From: Oscillospiraceae bacterium
GTDB taxonomy: Bacteria; Bacillota; Clostridia; Oscillospirales; UBA644
Direction: 5' to 3'
Length of the DNA stretch: 64,000 bases
NCBI GenBank assembly: GCA_015067305.1
Contig: SVMT01000004.1
Span: 1 to 64,000 of the forward strand
Below the pieces are notes generated by a model that had not been told where the DNA came from, made no database searches, and saw only the letters and a program-made list of their open reading frames with translations. Made by a program: the position numbers and the translations under genes. This document shows positions 24,191 through 33,171 of the stretch, in pieces (the stretch's first letter is position 1; each line of letters begins with the position of its first letter).

Positions 24191-25226
24191 AGTAAAAACT
24201 TCACGTGAATACAGCGTTCTCGTCGGAAGTGGTGCGGTAGAGAATATCTCCTGTGAATTGAAAGAACTTCTCAAAGCTAAAAAGATTATGGTCGTCAGTG
24301 ATGACAATGTTGCTCCTCTTCATCTTGAAAAATTATTAAACAGACTTTGCGGTTCTTTTGAGTGTTTTACTCATATCCTAAAAAGCGGGGAAGAACATAA
24401 AAATATTGAAGCTGTACTCGGAATTCTTTCCCATATGCAGGAAGAAGAATTTGACAGAAATGACACTATTATTGCTCTCGGCGGCGGTGTTGTCGGTGAT
24501 ATTTCGGCATTTTCCGCTTCGATTTACATGAGAGGAATTGATTTTGTAAATATTCCAACAACTCTTCTTTCTCAGGTGGATTCCTCCGTCGGAGGAAAGA
24601 CTGGTGTGGATTTCGGCGGCGCAAAAAATATCGTCGGTAGTTTCTATCAACCTCGGCTTGTAATTTGCGATACCAATTACCTCAATACTCTTCCCGAAAA
24701 TATTTTTGCTGACGGTTGTGCAGAAGTTATAAAGTACGCATTTATCAATGATAAAGAGCTTTTAAGCGTCATTGAAGATGGCATAAAAAAGAATATCGAC
24801 GATATCGTTTACAGATGTGTCTGTGATAAGAATGATGTTGTTTCGAACGACGAATTCGACAGAGGTCTTCGCGGACTTCTTAATTTCGGACATACTATCG
24901 GTCATGCCGTGGAAAGTCTCAGCTCTTACAGGATCAGCCACGGAAGTGCTGTTGCAATCGGTATGAGAATCGTTACGGAAGCCTTTGAAAAAGTCGGAAT
25001 TTGCAAAAACGGAGTTACTGAAAAGCTTATTTCTGTACTGAAAGTTAATGATCTGCCTCTTGATTGCGGTTATTCTGTTGAGAATATTATAAATGCTGTC
25101 CGTAAAGACAAAAAGAAAAGCGGTGACAGTATTTCGGTCATCGTTCCAAAAGAACTTTGCAAATGCGAAATGGAAAAAATGAGCTTTGAAAAGCTTTATG
25201 CTATAATAAAGGAAGTGACCCCGTGA
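24177..25226 (+). CDS. aroB: 3-dehydroquinate synthase
   Basis: 349 aa, normal length. Converts DAHP to 3-dehydroquinate using NAD and a divalent metal. Motifs: HILKSGEEHKNIE, ALGGGVVGDISAFSASIYMRGIDF, PTTLLSQVDSSVGGKTGVDF and metal-binding LNFGHTIGHAVE. Overlaps tyrA by 14 bp and aroA by 4 bp, suggesting translational coupling. Confidence 0.96.
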   Translation: MRRIKVKTSREYSVLVGSGAVENISCELKELLKAKKIMVVSDDNVAPLHLEKLLNRLCGSFECFTHILKSGEEHKNIEAVLGILSHMQEEEFDRNDTIIALGGGVVGDISAFSASIYMRGIDFVNIPTTLLSQVDSSVGGKTGVDFGGAKNIVGSFYQPRLVICDTNYLNTLPENIFADGCAEVIKYAFINDKELLSVIEDGIKKNIDDIVYRCVCDKNDVVSNDEFDRGLRGLLNFGHTIGHAVESLSSYRISHGSAVAIGMRIVTEAFEKVGICKNGVTEKLISVLKVNDLPLDCGYSVENIINAVRKDKKKSGDSISVIVPKELCKCEMEKMSFEKLYAIIKEVTP

Positions 25227-26488
25227 CAGTAACATTTTATCCTGCAAAACTCAGCGGAACAGTTTCGGGGATATCTTCAAAATCTTACCTTCACAGACTT
25301 CTGATCTGTGCCGCATTATCGGAAGGAGAGACTGAAATATCTTTCAATACAATGTCCAAAGATATTTCCGCAACGATAAGTGCTATCTCTGCTTTTGGCA
25401 AAACAGCCGAAGAAATTGACGGTAAACTTGTGGTTTCAGATGGGAAAGTCAGCGAGATCATAAATGTAAATGAAAGCGGTTCTACTTTCAGATTTATTCT
25501 TCCTATACTTTCCGCAAGACGGTCTGTGGATACTGTGGAGATCAATGGTTCCGATTATCTTGCTTCAAGACCGATATCACCTCTTTATGAGGAGCTTATT
25601 GCTAATGGTGCAGTTATCTCCGAAAAAGGAAAGTTCCCAATGACCGTTTCAGGAAAGTTGAAAAACGGAAAATATACTTTGCCCGGGAATATTTCAAGTC
25701 AATTCGTTTCGGGCTTGTTACTTGCATTGCCTATGGTTGACGGAAATAGTGAGATACACATCGTCGGAGAGCTTCAATCAAAACCTTATGTTGATATTAC
25801 ACTGGAATGTATGAAACTTTTTGGTATGGATATCACGGAGACCGATTACGGTTATTATGTCAATGGCGGCAGAAAGTATGTTTCACCTGTGGAACTTATC
25901 TGCGAAAACGATTACTCCAATGCGGCTTTTTTCCTTACGGCAGGTGCTCTTTCCGAAGATTTTGTCGGAGTGGAAAATCTAAACCCCAATACTTGCCAGG
26001 GGGACAGCAAGATTGTCGAAATACTTGCGCAATTCGGTTCAAAAAAATGTGTGAAAGATAATAATGTTTTATTTGCAAAAGATAAATTAAATGCAGTCGA
26101 TATCGACGCTACCAATATTCCGGATCTTGTACCTATACTTTCTCTTGCGGCTGCTGTTTCAGACGGTACTACTAAAATTTACGGAGCCGAAAGACTTCGA
26201 TTTAAAGAAAGTGACAGACTTAAATCTGTTTCAACTGTTTTGAATTCCCTCGGAGCAGATATTAAAGAAACGGATGACGGTCTTATCATAAACGGTGTAA
26301 AAAAACTTAAAGGCGGAAGAGTTGACAGTTTCAATGACCACAGAATCGCAATGACTTCGGCAATAGCGTCATGCGTTTCAGATGGGAAAATTGTTGTTGA
26401 AAACTTTGAAGCCATAACCAAGTCTTACCCCAATTTCCTTGATGATTTTGAGAAAATCGGCGGTAAATTCAAAAAGGAGGGTGTGTAA
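25223..26488 (+). CDS. aroA: 3-phosphoshikimate 1-carboxyvinyltransferase (EPSP synthase)
   Basis: 421 aa. Transfers enolpyruvyl from PEP to shikimate-3-phosphate. GTG start in a GTGA overlap with aroB. Motifs: SGTVSGISSKSYLHRLLI, NESGSTFRFILPILS, SSQFVSGLLLALP, ENDYSNAAFFLTAGAL and RLRFKESDRL, DDGLIINGVK. It has the shorter, Gly/Ser-variant N-terminal motif of clostridial enzymes rather than the LPGSKS form. Confidence 0.93.
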   Translation: MTVTFYPAKLSGTVSGISSKSYLHRLLICAALSEGETEISFNTMSKDISATISAISAFGKTAEEIDGKLVVSDGKVSEIINVNESGSTFRFILPILSARRSVDTVEINGSDYLASRPISPLYEELIANGAVISEKGKFPMTVSGKLKNGKYTLPGNISSQFVSGLLLALPMVDGNSEIHIVGELQSKPYVDITLECMKLFGMDITETDYGYYVNGGRKYVSPVELICENDYSNAAFFLTAGALSEDFVGVENLNPNTCQGDSKIVEILAQFGSKKCVKDNNVLFAKDKLNAVDIDATNIPDLVPILSLAAAVSDGTTKIYGAERLRFKESDRLKSVSTVLNSLGADIKETDDGLIINGVKKLKGGRVDSFNDHRIAMTSAIASCVSDGKIVVENFEAITKSYPNFLDDFEKIGGKFKKEGV

Positions 26489-27568
26489 ATGTCTGTTTTT
26501 CACGGTAAAAATATTTCCGTTTCCATTTTCGGTCAATCCCATTCCGAAGCAATCGGTGTGGTTATCGAAGGACTTCCTTCGGGAATTACTATAAATGAAG
26601 ACAGCATAAAGACTTTTATGAAAAGAAGAGCTGCATCTTCTTCAGCATTTTCAACCCAAAGAAAAGAGGGGGACGAACCTGTTTTTATAAGTGGAGTTCT
26701 TAACGGAAAAACTACAGGCGCTGCGGTTTGTGTCGTGATTTATAATAAAGACCAGCGCAGTAAAGATTACAGTGCTCTGTTTTATACTCCGCGTCCCGGT
26801 CATGCGGATTATACAGCCCGTATAAAATACTGCGGGTTTGAAGACACTCGTGGAGGCGGTGCTTTTTCAGGAAGAATGACGGCTCCTCTTTGTATAGCAG
26901 GGGCAATAGCCAAGGATTACCTTGAGGAAAAAGGTGTTACGATAGGTTCTCATATTCTTTCAGTTTCCGATATTTCAGAAGAACGGTTTGACTCCGTAAA
27001 TGTTTCGGCAGAAGAATTAAAGAAAGTTACATCAAAACCTTTCGGAACTGTTTCCGATGAAAAGGGAAGAGCGATGCTTGAAAAAATAGCAGAAGCTCGA
27101 AATGATTGCGACTCTCTCGGCGGCGTTATTGAATGTGCAGCCGTCGGCGTTCCTGCGGGCTATGGAGGCGAGATCTTTGACGGAATAGAATCAACCCTTG
27201 CAAAGCTGGTTTTTTCTGTACCTGCAGTTAAGGGCTTTGAGATCGGTGCAGGTTTTGATTCAACAAAACTTTGCGGAAGCGAAAATAACGATCCTTTTTA
27301 TTATGATGAAAACGGTGTTGTAAAAACATTTACAAACAATCATGGCGGTATATTGGGTGGAATGACAAGCGGTATGCCTATAATTTTCAGGGCTGCAATC
27401 AAACCTACACCGTCAATAGCAAAAACACAAAAAACTGTGAACCTTGAAACTAAAGAAAATACGGAAATAGAGATCAAAGGAAGGCATGATTCCTGTATCG
27501 TACCCAGAGCTTTGCCTGTTATGGAGTCATGTCTGGCTCTTGCCGTATTGGATGAACTTATAAAATGA
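26489..27568 (+). CDS. aroC: chorismate synthase
   Basis: 359 aa. FMN-dependent elimination of phosphate from EPSP to chorismate. Motifs: FGQSHSEAIGVVIEGLPSG, RPGHADYTARIKYCGFEDTRGGGAFSGRMTAP, NNHGGILGGMTSGMPI and the C-terminal RHDSCIVPRALPVMES. Starts directly after the aroA stop with an AAGGAGGG SD. Confidence 0.96.
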   Translation: MSVFHGKNISVSIFGQSHSEAIGVVIEGLPSGITINEDSIKTFMKRRAASSSAFSTQRKEGDEPVFISGVLNGKTTGAAVCVVIYNKDQRSKDYSALFYTPRPGHADYTARIKYCGFEDTRGGGAFSGRMTAPLCIAGAIAKDYLEEKGVTIGSHILSVSDISEERFDSVNVSAEELKKVTSKPFGTVSDEKGRAMLEKIAEARNDCDSLGGVIECAAVGVPAGYGGEIFDGIESTLAKLVFSVPAVKGFEIGAGFDSTKLCGSENNDPFYYDENGVVKTFTNNHGGILGGMTSGMPIIFRAAIKPTPSIAKTQKTVNLETKENTEIEIKGRHDSCIVPRALPVMESCLALAVLDELIK

Positions 27569-27598
27569 CAATTTGAATATTGAAAGGACTAAATAACA

Positions 27599-28741
27599 AT
27601 GAATATGGACGATTATAGAAATCAGATCAATGATATCGACAAAGAAATAGTAAAACTTTTCACTGAAAGAATGGCTGTTGCGGGCAAGATTGGAGAATAT
27701 AAAAAAGAAAACAATCTTTCCGTAAAAGATTCCCGCAGAGAAAGAGAACTTATGGAAAAGATCGTAGATATGGCGGGAGACGAATACGATAAAGATCTTC
27801 GCTCGCTCTATTCTCTTATTTTTGAGCTTTCCCGTTCCCGTCAGCGTAAGATCGTGGATAAACCTTCTGAACTGTCAGTGAGAATGGACGAAGCTGTTAA
27901 AAATACAGACAATCTTTTCCCCGAAAAAGCAAATGTTGCTTGTCAGGGAACTGAAGGTGCTTACTCTCAGGCCGCTGCTGAAAAACTCTTCAAACATCCA
28001 TCTCTGATGTTCTTCTCTTCTTTTGAAAAAGTTTTCTCTGCAGTAGATAAGGGACTTTGCCGTTTCGGTATACTTCCTCTTGAAAACTCTACAGCAGGTT
28101 CTGTAAATCAGATCTACGACCTTATGGCTAAGTATAACTGTTCCATAGTCCGTACTGCACGAGTTCATGTTCGTCATACTCTTGTTGCGGCTAAAGGTAC
28201 AAAGCTTGAAGATATTAAAGAGATATATTCCCATGAACAGGCAATTCTTCAGTGCAATGCTTTTCTTGGTACACTTAAAGGTGTGAAAGTGATTCCTTGC
28301 GAAAATACTGCTATTGCGGCTCAGAAAGTAGCTGAATCAGGCAGAAAAGATATTGCAGCTATTTCCTCCAAAGATTGCGCAGAACTTTATGATCTCGGAA
28401 TCATTCAGGAAAATATCAATGACATGAAAAATAACTTCACACGCTTTATCTGCATATCCAAGAAACTTGAGATCTATCCCGGTGCTGATAAAACAAGTAT
28501 CATGATGATCCTTCCCCATAAGGCAGGTTCTCTTTATAAGGTACTTGCACGCCTTTATGTCCTCGGTATCAATCTCAACAAGCTTGAAAGCCGTCCTCTT
28601 CCTGAACGTAATTTTGAATTCATGTTCTATTTCGATATTGATGAATCAATTTATTCTCCTGCTCTCAAAGAACTTCTTTGTGAATTTGAAAGCGAAGCTC
28701 AGGAATTCAGATATTTGGGAAGCTATTCTGAGGTGATCTAA
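27599..28741 (+). CDS. pheA: bifunctional chorismate mutase / prephenate dehydratase
   Basis: 380 aa. An AroQ-type chorismate mutase (1-90; YRNQINDIDKEIVKLFTERM, with SRRERELMEKI), then prephenate dehydratase (from about 110; VACQGTEGAYSQAAAEKLF, LPLENSTAGSVNQIYDLM), and a C-terminal ACT domain (from about 300; SIMMILPHKAGSLYKVLARL, with ESRPLPERNFEFMFY for Phe binding). Makes phenylpyruvate; Phe feedback is expected from the ESRP motif. Its mutase probably also feeds TyrA. Confidence 0.95.
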   Translation: MNMDDYRNQINDIDKEIVKLFTERMAVAGKIGEYKKENNLSVKDSRRERELMEKIVDMAGDEYDKDLRSLYSLIFELSRSRQRKIVDKPSELSVRMDEAVKNTDNLFPEKANVACQGTEGAYSQAAAEKLFKHPSLMFFSSFEKVFSAVDKGLCRFGILPLENSTAGSVNQIYDLMAKYNCSIVRTARVHVRHTLVAAKGTKLEDIKEIYSHEQAILQCNAFLGTLKGVKVIPCENTAIAAQKVAESGRKDIAAISSKDCAELYDLGIIQENINDMKNNFTRFICISKKLEIYPGADKTSIMMILPHKAGSLYKVLARLYVLGINLNKLESRPLPERNFEFMFYFDIDESIYSPALKELLCEFESEAQEFRYLGSYSEVI

Positions 28742-29977
28742 ATGAAATGCGGCCTTTTGGGCAGAAAACTCGGACACAGTTATTCTCCCCAAATACATAG
28801 ATTTCTTGGAGATTATTCTTATGATCTTTTTGAACGTGAGCCTGAAGATCTTGATGCTTTTTTTGCTGATCCTCCCTTTGACGCAATGAATGTCACTATT
28901 CCTTACAAAGAAACGGTAATGAAATATTGCTCTGAAATTAGCGATTCTGCGAAAAAGATCGGTTCGGTCAATACTATTGTCCGTAAAAACGGTAAGTATT
29001 ACGGTGATAATACTGATTACTACGGTTTTGAATTTATCCTTGACAGTGTTTGCAAAGATGTAAAAGGAAAAAAGGTTCTTATTGTAGGTAATGGTGGTGC
29101 TGCCAAAACGGCGATTGCGGTAATTTCTGACAGGGGAGGAGTTCCTGTTGTTATCTCTCATAAGGAAAATACTCCGGAAAATATGAAAAAGCATCATCTT
29201 GACACTGATATTATTGTTAATACCACGCCTGTAGGAATGTATCCGAAAAATCTTGAGTCCCCTATAGTTCTTGAAAACTATAAAAACGTTCAGGCAGTTG
29301 TTGATGTTGTGTACAATCCTTCAAAAACACAGATCCTTCTTGATGCTGAACGCCTTGGAATTCCCTGTGTAAACGGGTTGTATATGCTTGTAGCTCAGGC
29401 TGAAAAAGCTTCTGCTATTTTTAAGGGAGAGGCTTCCTGGGAAGTAAGAACGTCAAGCATTGTTTCGGAGCTTGAACTTGAAATGAAAAATATCGTTCTT
29501 GTCGGTATGCCTGGTTGTGGGAAAAGTACCATTGGCAGAAAAATTGCCGAAAAGCTTGGGCGAACTTTTAAAGACGCAGATGATGAAGTCCTTGCTTTTT
29601 CAGGAAAAACTCCTGCGGAAATAATCACCAATGAGGGTGAAACTGCTTTCCGAAAAGTCGAGACTGAAGTTCTCAAAGAACTTTGTAAACAGTCAGCAAC
29701 TGTAGTTTCTACAGGTGGGGGATGCGTTACTGTTAATGAAAACTTTGATGTGATACGTCAGAATTCCGTTGTAGTCTGGGTCAAGAGACCTCTTGATATG
29801 CTTGCAACAAATGGCAGACCTCTTTCAAAAAGTCCTGAAGAACTTAAAAGAATGTATGGGATCCGAGCTCCTAAGTATGAGAAAATCAGCGATATCATTG
29901 TTGAAAATATCGGAGATTTAGAAAAAACAGTTTCTGATGTTTTGAACTCCGTAGAAAGGTTTGTAAAAGAAAAATGA
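28742..29977 (+). CDS. aroE-aroK: fused shikimate dehydrogenase-shikimate kinase
   Basis: 411 aa, two enzymes in one chain. Residues 1 to about 245 are AroE: GLLGRKLGHSYSPQIH, NVTIPYKETVMKYC, GSVNTIVRKNGKYYGDNTDYYGF, VGNGGAAKTAIAV and NTTPVGMYP. From about 248 onward is AroK: NIVLVGMPGCGKSTIGRKIAEKLG (Walker A), DADDEVLAFSGKTPAEII, GETAFRKVE, STGGGCVT and a lid RPLSKSPEELKRM. The two sequential reactions (dehydroshikimate to shikimate to shikimate-3-phosphate) are thus tethered. No internal stop or SD-ATG pair suggests a sequencing-error fusion. Starts directly after the pheA stop. Confidence 0.95.
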   Translation: MKCGLLGRKLGHSYSPQIHRFLGDYSYDLFEREPEDLDAFFADPPFDAMNVTIPYKETVMKYCSEISDSAKKIGSVNTIVRKNGKYYGDNTDYYGFEFILDSVCKDVKGKKVLIVGNGGAAKTAIAVISDRGGVPVVISHKENTPENMKKHHLDTDIIVNTTPVGMYPKNLESPIVLENYKNVQAVVDVVYNPSKTQILLDAERLGIPCVNGLYMLVAQAEKASAIFKGEASWEVRTSSIVSELELEMKNIVLVGMPGCGKSTIGRKIAEKLGRTFKDADDEVLAFSGKTPAEIITNEGETAFRKVETEVLKELCKQSATVVSTGGGCVTVNENFDVIRQNSVVVWVKRPLDMLATNGRPLSKSPEELKRMYGIRAPKYEKISDIIVENIGDLEKTVSDVLNSVERFVKEK

Positions 29978-30414
29978 GTAAAAGAATTCTTGTAATAAAC
30001 GGTCCTAATCTTAATCTTTTGGGCATAAGGGAACCTTCTGTTTACGGAACGGGTACTTATGCGGACCTACAATCCCGTATTTACGGTTGGGCTGATGAAC
30101 TTGGAGTACAGGTTGAAATGTTCCAGTCGAACCATGAAGGTTCGATCATTGATAAGATACACGAGGTCTTTCTACAGGATGAAGCCGATGGTATCGTTAT
30201 AAATCCCGCAGGTTACACCCATACAAGCGTTGCTATTCTTGATGCGCTCAAAGCTGTGAAATTGCCTACTGTTGAGGTCCATATTTCGGATATTTCGACC
30301 CGTGAGGATTTCAGAAAGTTCTCATATATTTCCTTGGCGGCTGAAAAAACGATCTGCGGCAAAGGCTTTGACGGTTATAGGGAAGCCATGGAATATCTTG
30401 CGTCAAAGCTGTAG
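29974..30414 (+). CDS. aroQ: type II 3-dehydroquinate dehydratase
   Basis: 146 aa, normal length of the dodecameric type II enzyme. Dehydrates 3-dehydroquinate. Motifs: INGPNLNLLGIREPSVYG (catalytic Arg/Tyr), QSNHEGSIIDKIHE, INPAGYTHTSVAILDAL and EVHISDISTREDFRKFSYIS. Overlaps the fused gene by 4 bp (ATGA). It is the last gene of the aro operon. Confidence 0.96.
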   Translation: MSKRILVINGPNLNLLGIREPSVYGTGTYADLQSRIYGWADELGVQVEMFQSNHEGSIIDKIHEVFLQDEADGIVINPAGYTHTSVAILDALKAVKLPTVEVHISDISTREDFRKFSYISLAAEKTICGKGFDGYREAMEYLASKL

Positions 30415-30443
30415 AATTCACAGAGATTTACCTGTTTGGGCTA

Positions 30444-30472
30444 TTGCAAAAGATATAAAAATATGGTATAAT
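30444..30472 (+). promoter_or_regulatory. promoter of eutH
   Basis: TTGCAA, 17 bp, TATAAT. It sits between aroQ and the hairpin at 30477-30510, so transcription would begin inside the hairpin. Confidence 0.75.
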
Positions 30473-30476
30473 TTAG

Positions 30477-30510
30477 GGAGTTCGACAATGAAGTTGAACT
30501 CCTTTATTTT
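30477..30510 (+). terminator. terminator of the aro operon, overlapping the eutH start site
   Basis: Ten-bp stem GGAGTTCGAC/GTTGAACTCC (one G-U), 6-nt loop, T-rich tail. It begins 4 bp after the eutH -10. Confidence 0.82.
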
Positions 30511-30538
30511 TTTAGTAATTTTTGAAAGGAAGTTTTTT

Positions 30539-31621
30539 ATGTCTATCGGTGACATCATAACTTACATAATGCTCTTTTTTGCTATTATCGGTGCGGCTGA
30601 CAGAGCCATCGGCTGTAAATTCGGTCCAGGCAAGTCCTTTGAACGAGGTTTCGAGGCAACTGGAGCATTGATCCTTGCAATGGTGGGACCAATTTTTTTA
30701 GCTCCGCTTATTTCCAAATACCTTGCACCTGTGCTTACTCCCGCTTGTGAAGCTATCGGGATCGACCCTTCAATTATCGCAGGACTTTTCCTTGCAAACG
30801 ATTCAGGCGGTTGGCCTCTTGCGTTAGCGCTCGCTCAGGATGAACTTGTGGGTAAATTTTCAGGTTCTATTGTAGGCAGTGTAATGGGTTGCTGTATCAT
30901 GTTTGCTTTCCCCATGAGTTTTGCTCTTGCTCCGAAAGAAAAACGTCCGTTGGTTGCCAAGGGACTTACGATCGGTCTTATTACCATTCCCATTTCATGC
31001 TTTGTGGGTGGACTTTGTTTCGGTATCGGACTTGTAAAACTCCTGCTTAATTTGCTTCCTCTTATCGTATTTTCAGGCATTTTCATTATCGGTCTTTTAT
31101 TCTTTGAAAAGATCACAATTAAAATCGTCACATGGATGGGTTATATAATCACCGCCATACTCACAGTTGCTCTTGCCGCAGCAATGATTATCAAAGTCAT
31201 GAAATTTGAAGTTTCAGACGTTGGAACATTTGATGAATCCATGCTTATTATCGGCGGCATTGCAATTTTCCTTTGCGGTGCGTTTACACTTCTTTTCTTC
31301 TTGCAGAAATTTTTCGGCAAAGCCCTCGGTAAACTTGGTGCAAAATTAGGCATGGATGAAACCTCGATTATCGGTATGCTGACAACTATGGTAAACGCTA
31401 TCCCGATGTTCGGCATGACAAAAGATATGAACGACAGGGGAGTGGTTGTCAATATTGCATTCCTTGTACCTGCGTCTTTCATGATCGGAGACCACCTTGC
31501 TTTCCAGGCAGCCGTAGACAGTTCCGCATCAATGCCCCTTATTGTGGGTAAGCTTGCAGGCGGTATTGTTGCCGTTATTATCGCAATGATCCTAACAAAG
31601 CCCAAGAAAGAAAACGCATAA
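30539..31621 (+). CDS. eutH: ethanolamine permease EutH
   Basis: 360 aa from the ATG at 30539 (SD GAAAGGA); longer upstream frames overlap aroQ and the terminator. A polytopic inner-membrane protein of about ten or eleven helices. Characteristic EutH segments are IMLFFAIIGAADRAIG, KFGPGKSFERGFEATGALILAMVGP, LFLANDSGGWPLALALAQ and NAIPMFGMTKDMNDRG. It carries protonated ethanolamine across the membrane. No other eut genes are in the window, so ethanolamine use elsewhere in the genome, or transport of another amine, is possible. Confidence 0.9.
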   Translation: MSIGDIITYIMLFFAIIGAADRAIGCKFGPGKSFERGFEATGALILAMVGPIFLAPLISKYLAPVLTPACEAIGIDPSIIAGLFLANDSGGWPLALALAQDELVGKFSGSIVGSVMGCCIMFAFPMSFALAPKEKRPLVAKGLTIGLITIPISCFVGGLCFGIGLVKLLLNLLPLIVFSGIFIIGLLFFEKITIKIVTWMGYIITAILTVALAAAMIIKVMKFEVSDVGTFDESMLIIGGIAIFLCGAFTLLFFLQKFFGKALGKLGAKLGMDETSIIGMLTTMVNAIPMFGMTKDMNDRGVVVNIAFLVPASFMIGDHLAFQAAVDSSASMPLIVGKLAGGIVAVIIAMILTKPKKENA

Positions 31622-31668
31622 ATATTGCGATATTTATTATCTGAAATTTATATTAAAGCAAAAAAATA

Positions 31669-31705
31669 CTCACATCTTCGGTAAGAGCCAAAGATGTGAG
31701 ATTCT
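31669..31705 (+). terminator. bidirectional terminator between eutH and FtsX-like gene
   Basis: Perfect 10-bp stem CTCACATCTT/AAGATGTGAG with T runs on both strands; the genes converge here. Confidence 0.88.
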
Positions 31706-31707
31706 TT

Positions 31708-33042
31708 TTATTTTATTAAAGTGCAAATATCGTATTTTCTCATAGCTATGCGAGCAACGATTGCGGAGAGAGCAAGAATAACAACCGATGTTAAAACGTA
31801 AACGCCGAGGAAACGCCAGAAATAAAACGGCATATTTATGTAGTACATCATCCATTTCGTTGCGATCAATCCGAGGATCATGGAGCAGGTCAGAATTATT
31901 GCCATTTCTGCAACAATAAACAAAACTGTATTTCCAAGTGTCGCCCCAACAGTAATGTGGATAGCGTAGTCTTTCATGTTTCGGGAAACTCTGTTCGTTA
32001 TGGAAATCAAAACTGTAACGACTGCGAAGAACATTAAAACACCTGTTGTAGCGGCAGAAAATTCGGAGAAGGATTCCAATCTCGATTGATTTTTCAAGCT
32101 TGCCTGTCCACTATTTCCCAATTTGACGCATTTTGAAACACCGCAGTATTCATTTAAAGCTGTCTGAACTTCAGATAAAACTTCCTCAACATGATCAGAG
32201 GCAATGTACATTTTAGATTTAAATAAGGCGATCATAAACTCTGAATTTTGAATTGCATATCTGTGATATCGTCTGAACTCTTCATCATATTGACTGTACC
32301 GGTCCCATGTCATCTCTATTCCCGGAGCGATGACGAAAGTATCCATATCCCAAACGGTTATGCCAGCTCTTTCAACGATGGTATTATCTTCTTCAAGGAA
32401 TCCTATAACTTCAAATTCCTGAACAAAGTCACCGTAAAGCATATGTTTATATGCCAAACTAAACCTATCACCTATCTCATAAACGCCTAAATCGTAATAT
32501 TTATATCCCAAAAGTACAGGCATTGGTCTACCTTCAACATATACCATATCATCGGCAGTAAAATCTCTGCCTTTTATAACTCTGTAGCTTTCCGATTCAC
32601 GAAATTGAGGACTTACTACCAACGCATTAACTTTGACATATCCGCTATCAGGATCATAGTCATCAAAATCTTCCGCAAACACTTCGGGATCACCTTTGAA
32701 TCCATTGATTGGAAAACCTGTATTGAATTCAGTGATAAATTTTAAATGTTCTATATTATTAAGAGTTTCCACAAATTCAATCGTTTCTCTTTGTATTTCA
32801 TCTTTATAATATGTTTCTAAATATGTATCCATTAAATCCATAGTCATTGAAAACACATAGGTTTCATAATTGGAGAAAGACTCATTTTCAGAAGCTTTGT
32901 TGCGCAGTTCGCTGACATAATAATAGGATAAGGTAAAACCTTGAAGTAAGAACAAGAATGCAAAAAGTAATACTGTCAGATATGTTAGGGTTTTATTTTT
33001 ATCAATATTTTTTATTCCCTCAAGTAAGCTTATTTTAAACAA
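31708..33042 (-). CDS. FtsX/MacB-like permease, copy A of a tandem pair
   Basis: 444 aa. One TM near the N-terminus (about 18-38), a large extracytoplasmic domain, then three C-terminal TMs with the FtsX-like core FFAVVTVLISITNRVSRNMKDYAIHITVGAT. Start: by comparison with copy B, TTG 33042 (after GAAAGGTGG, 7-nt spacing) is preferred to GTG 33054, which lies inside the SD. The last about 110 residues are nearly identical to copy B whereas the extracytoplasmic domain is much more divergent. No ABC ATPase is adjacent to either copy. Possibly an export or envelope-stress component. Unknown substrate. Confidence 0.8.
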   Translation of the reverse strand: MFKISLLEGIKNIDKNKTLTYLTVLLFAFLFLLQGFTLSYYYVSELRNKASENESFSNYETYVFSMTMDLMDTYLETYYKDEIQRETIEFVETLNNIEHLKFITEFNTGFPINGFKGDPEVFAEDFDDYDPDSGYVKVNALVVSPQFRESESYRVIKGRDFTADDMVYVEGRPMPVLLGYKYYDLGVYEIGDRFSLAYKHMLYGDFVQEFEVIGFLEEDNTIVERAGITVWDMDTFVIAPGIEMTWDRYSQYDEEFRRYHRYAIQNSEFMIALFKSKMYIASDHVEEVLSEVQTALNEYCGVSKCVKLGNSGQASLKNQSRLESFSEFSAATTGVLMFFAVVTVLISITNRVSRNMKDYAIHITVGATLGNTVLFIVAEMAIILTCSMILGLIATKWMMYYINMPFYFWRFLGVYVLTSVVILALSAIVARIAMRKYDICTLIK

Positions 33043-33086
33043 ATTATTTTCCACCTTTCATTGTTAAATCTTCTTTTTTATCCCCT

Positions 33087-33160
33087 ACATCTAACTAATA
33101 CAACGCAAAATGAGAAAACCCTCAAAAAAAATTGTGAGTTTACAAATTGTTCAAAAATAT
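33087..33160. repeat. duplicated upstream region, copy A
   Basis: About 74 bp, almost identical to 34541-34614 (starts ACATCTAACTAATACAACGC in both). Read on the minus strand it precedes copy A and may hold its promoter: TTGAGG, 17 bp, TGTATT is conserved in both copies. Confidence 0.8.
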
Positions 33161-33171
33161 AGCATTTTCAG

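Noticed and set aside
33121-33150. Hairpin in the duplicated permease upstream region as a terminator
   Set aside because: The CTCA/TGAG stem is too short and irregular, and the A8 run lies in the loop rather than after the stem.
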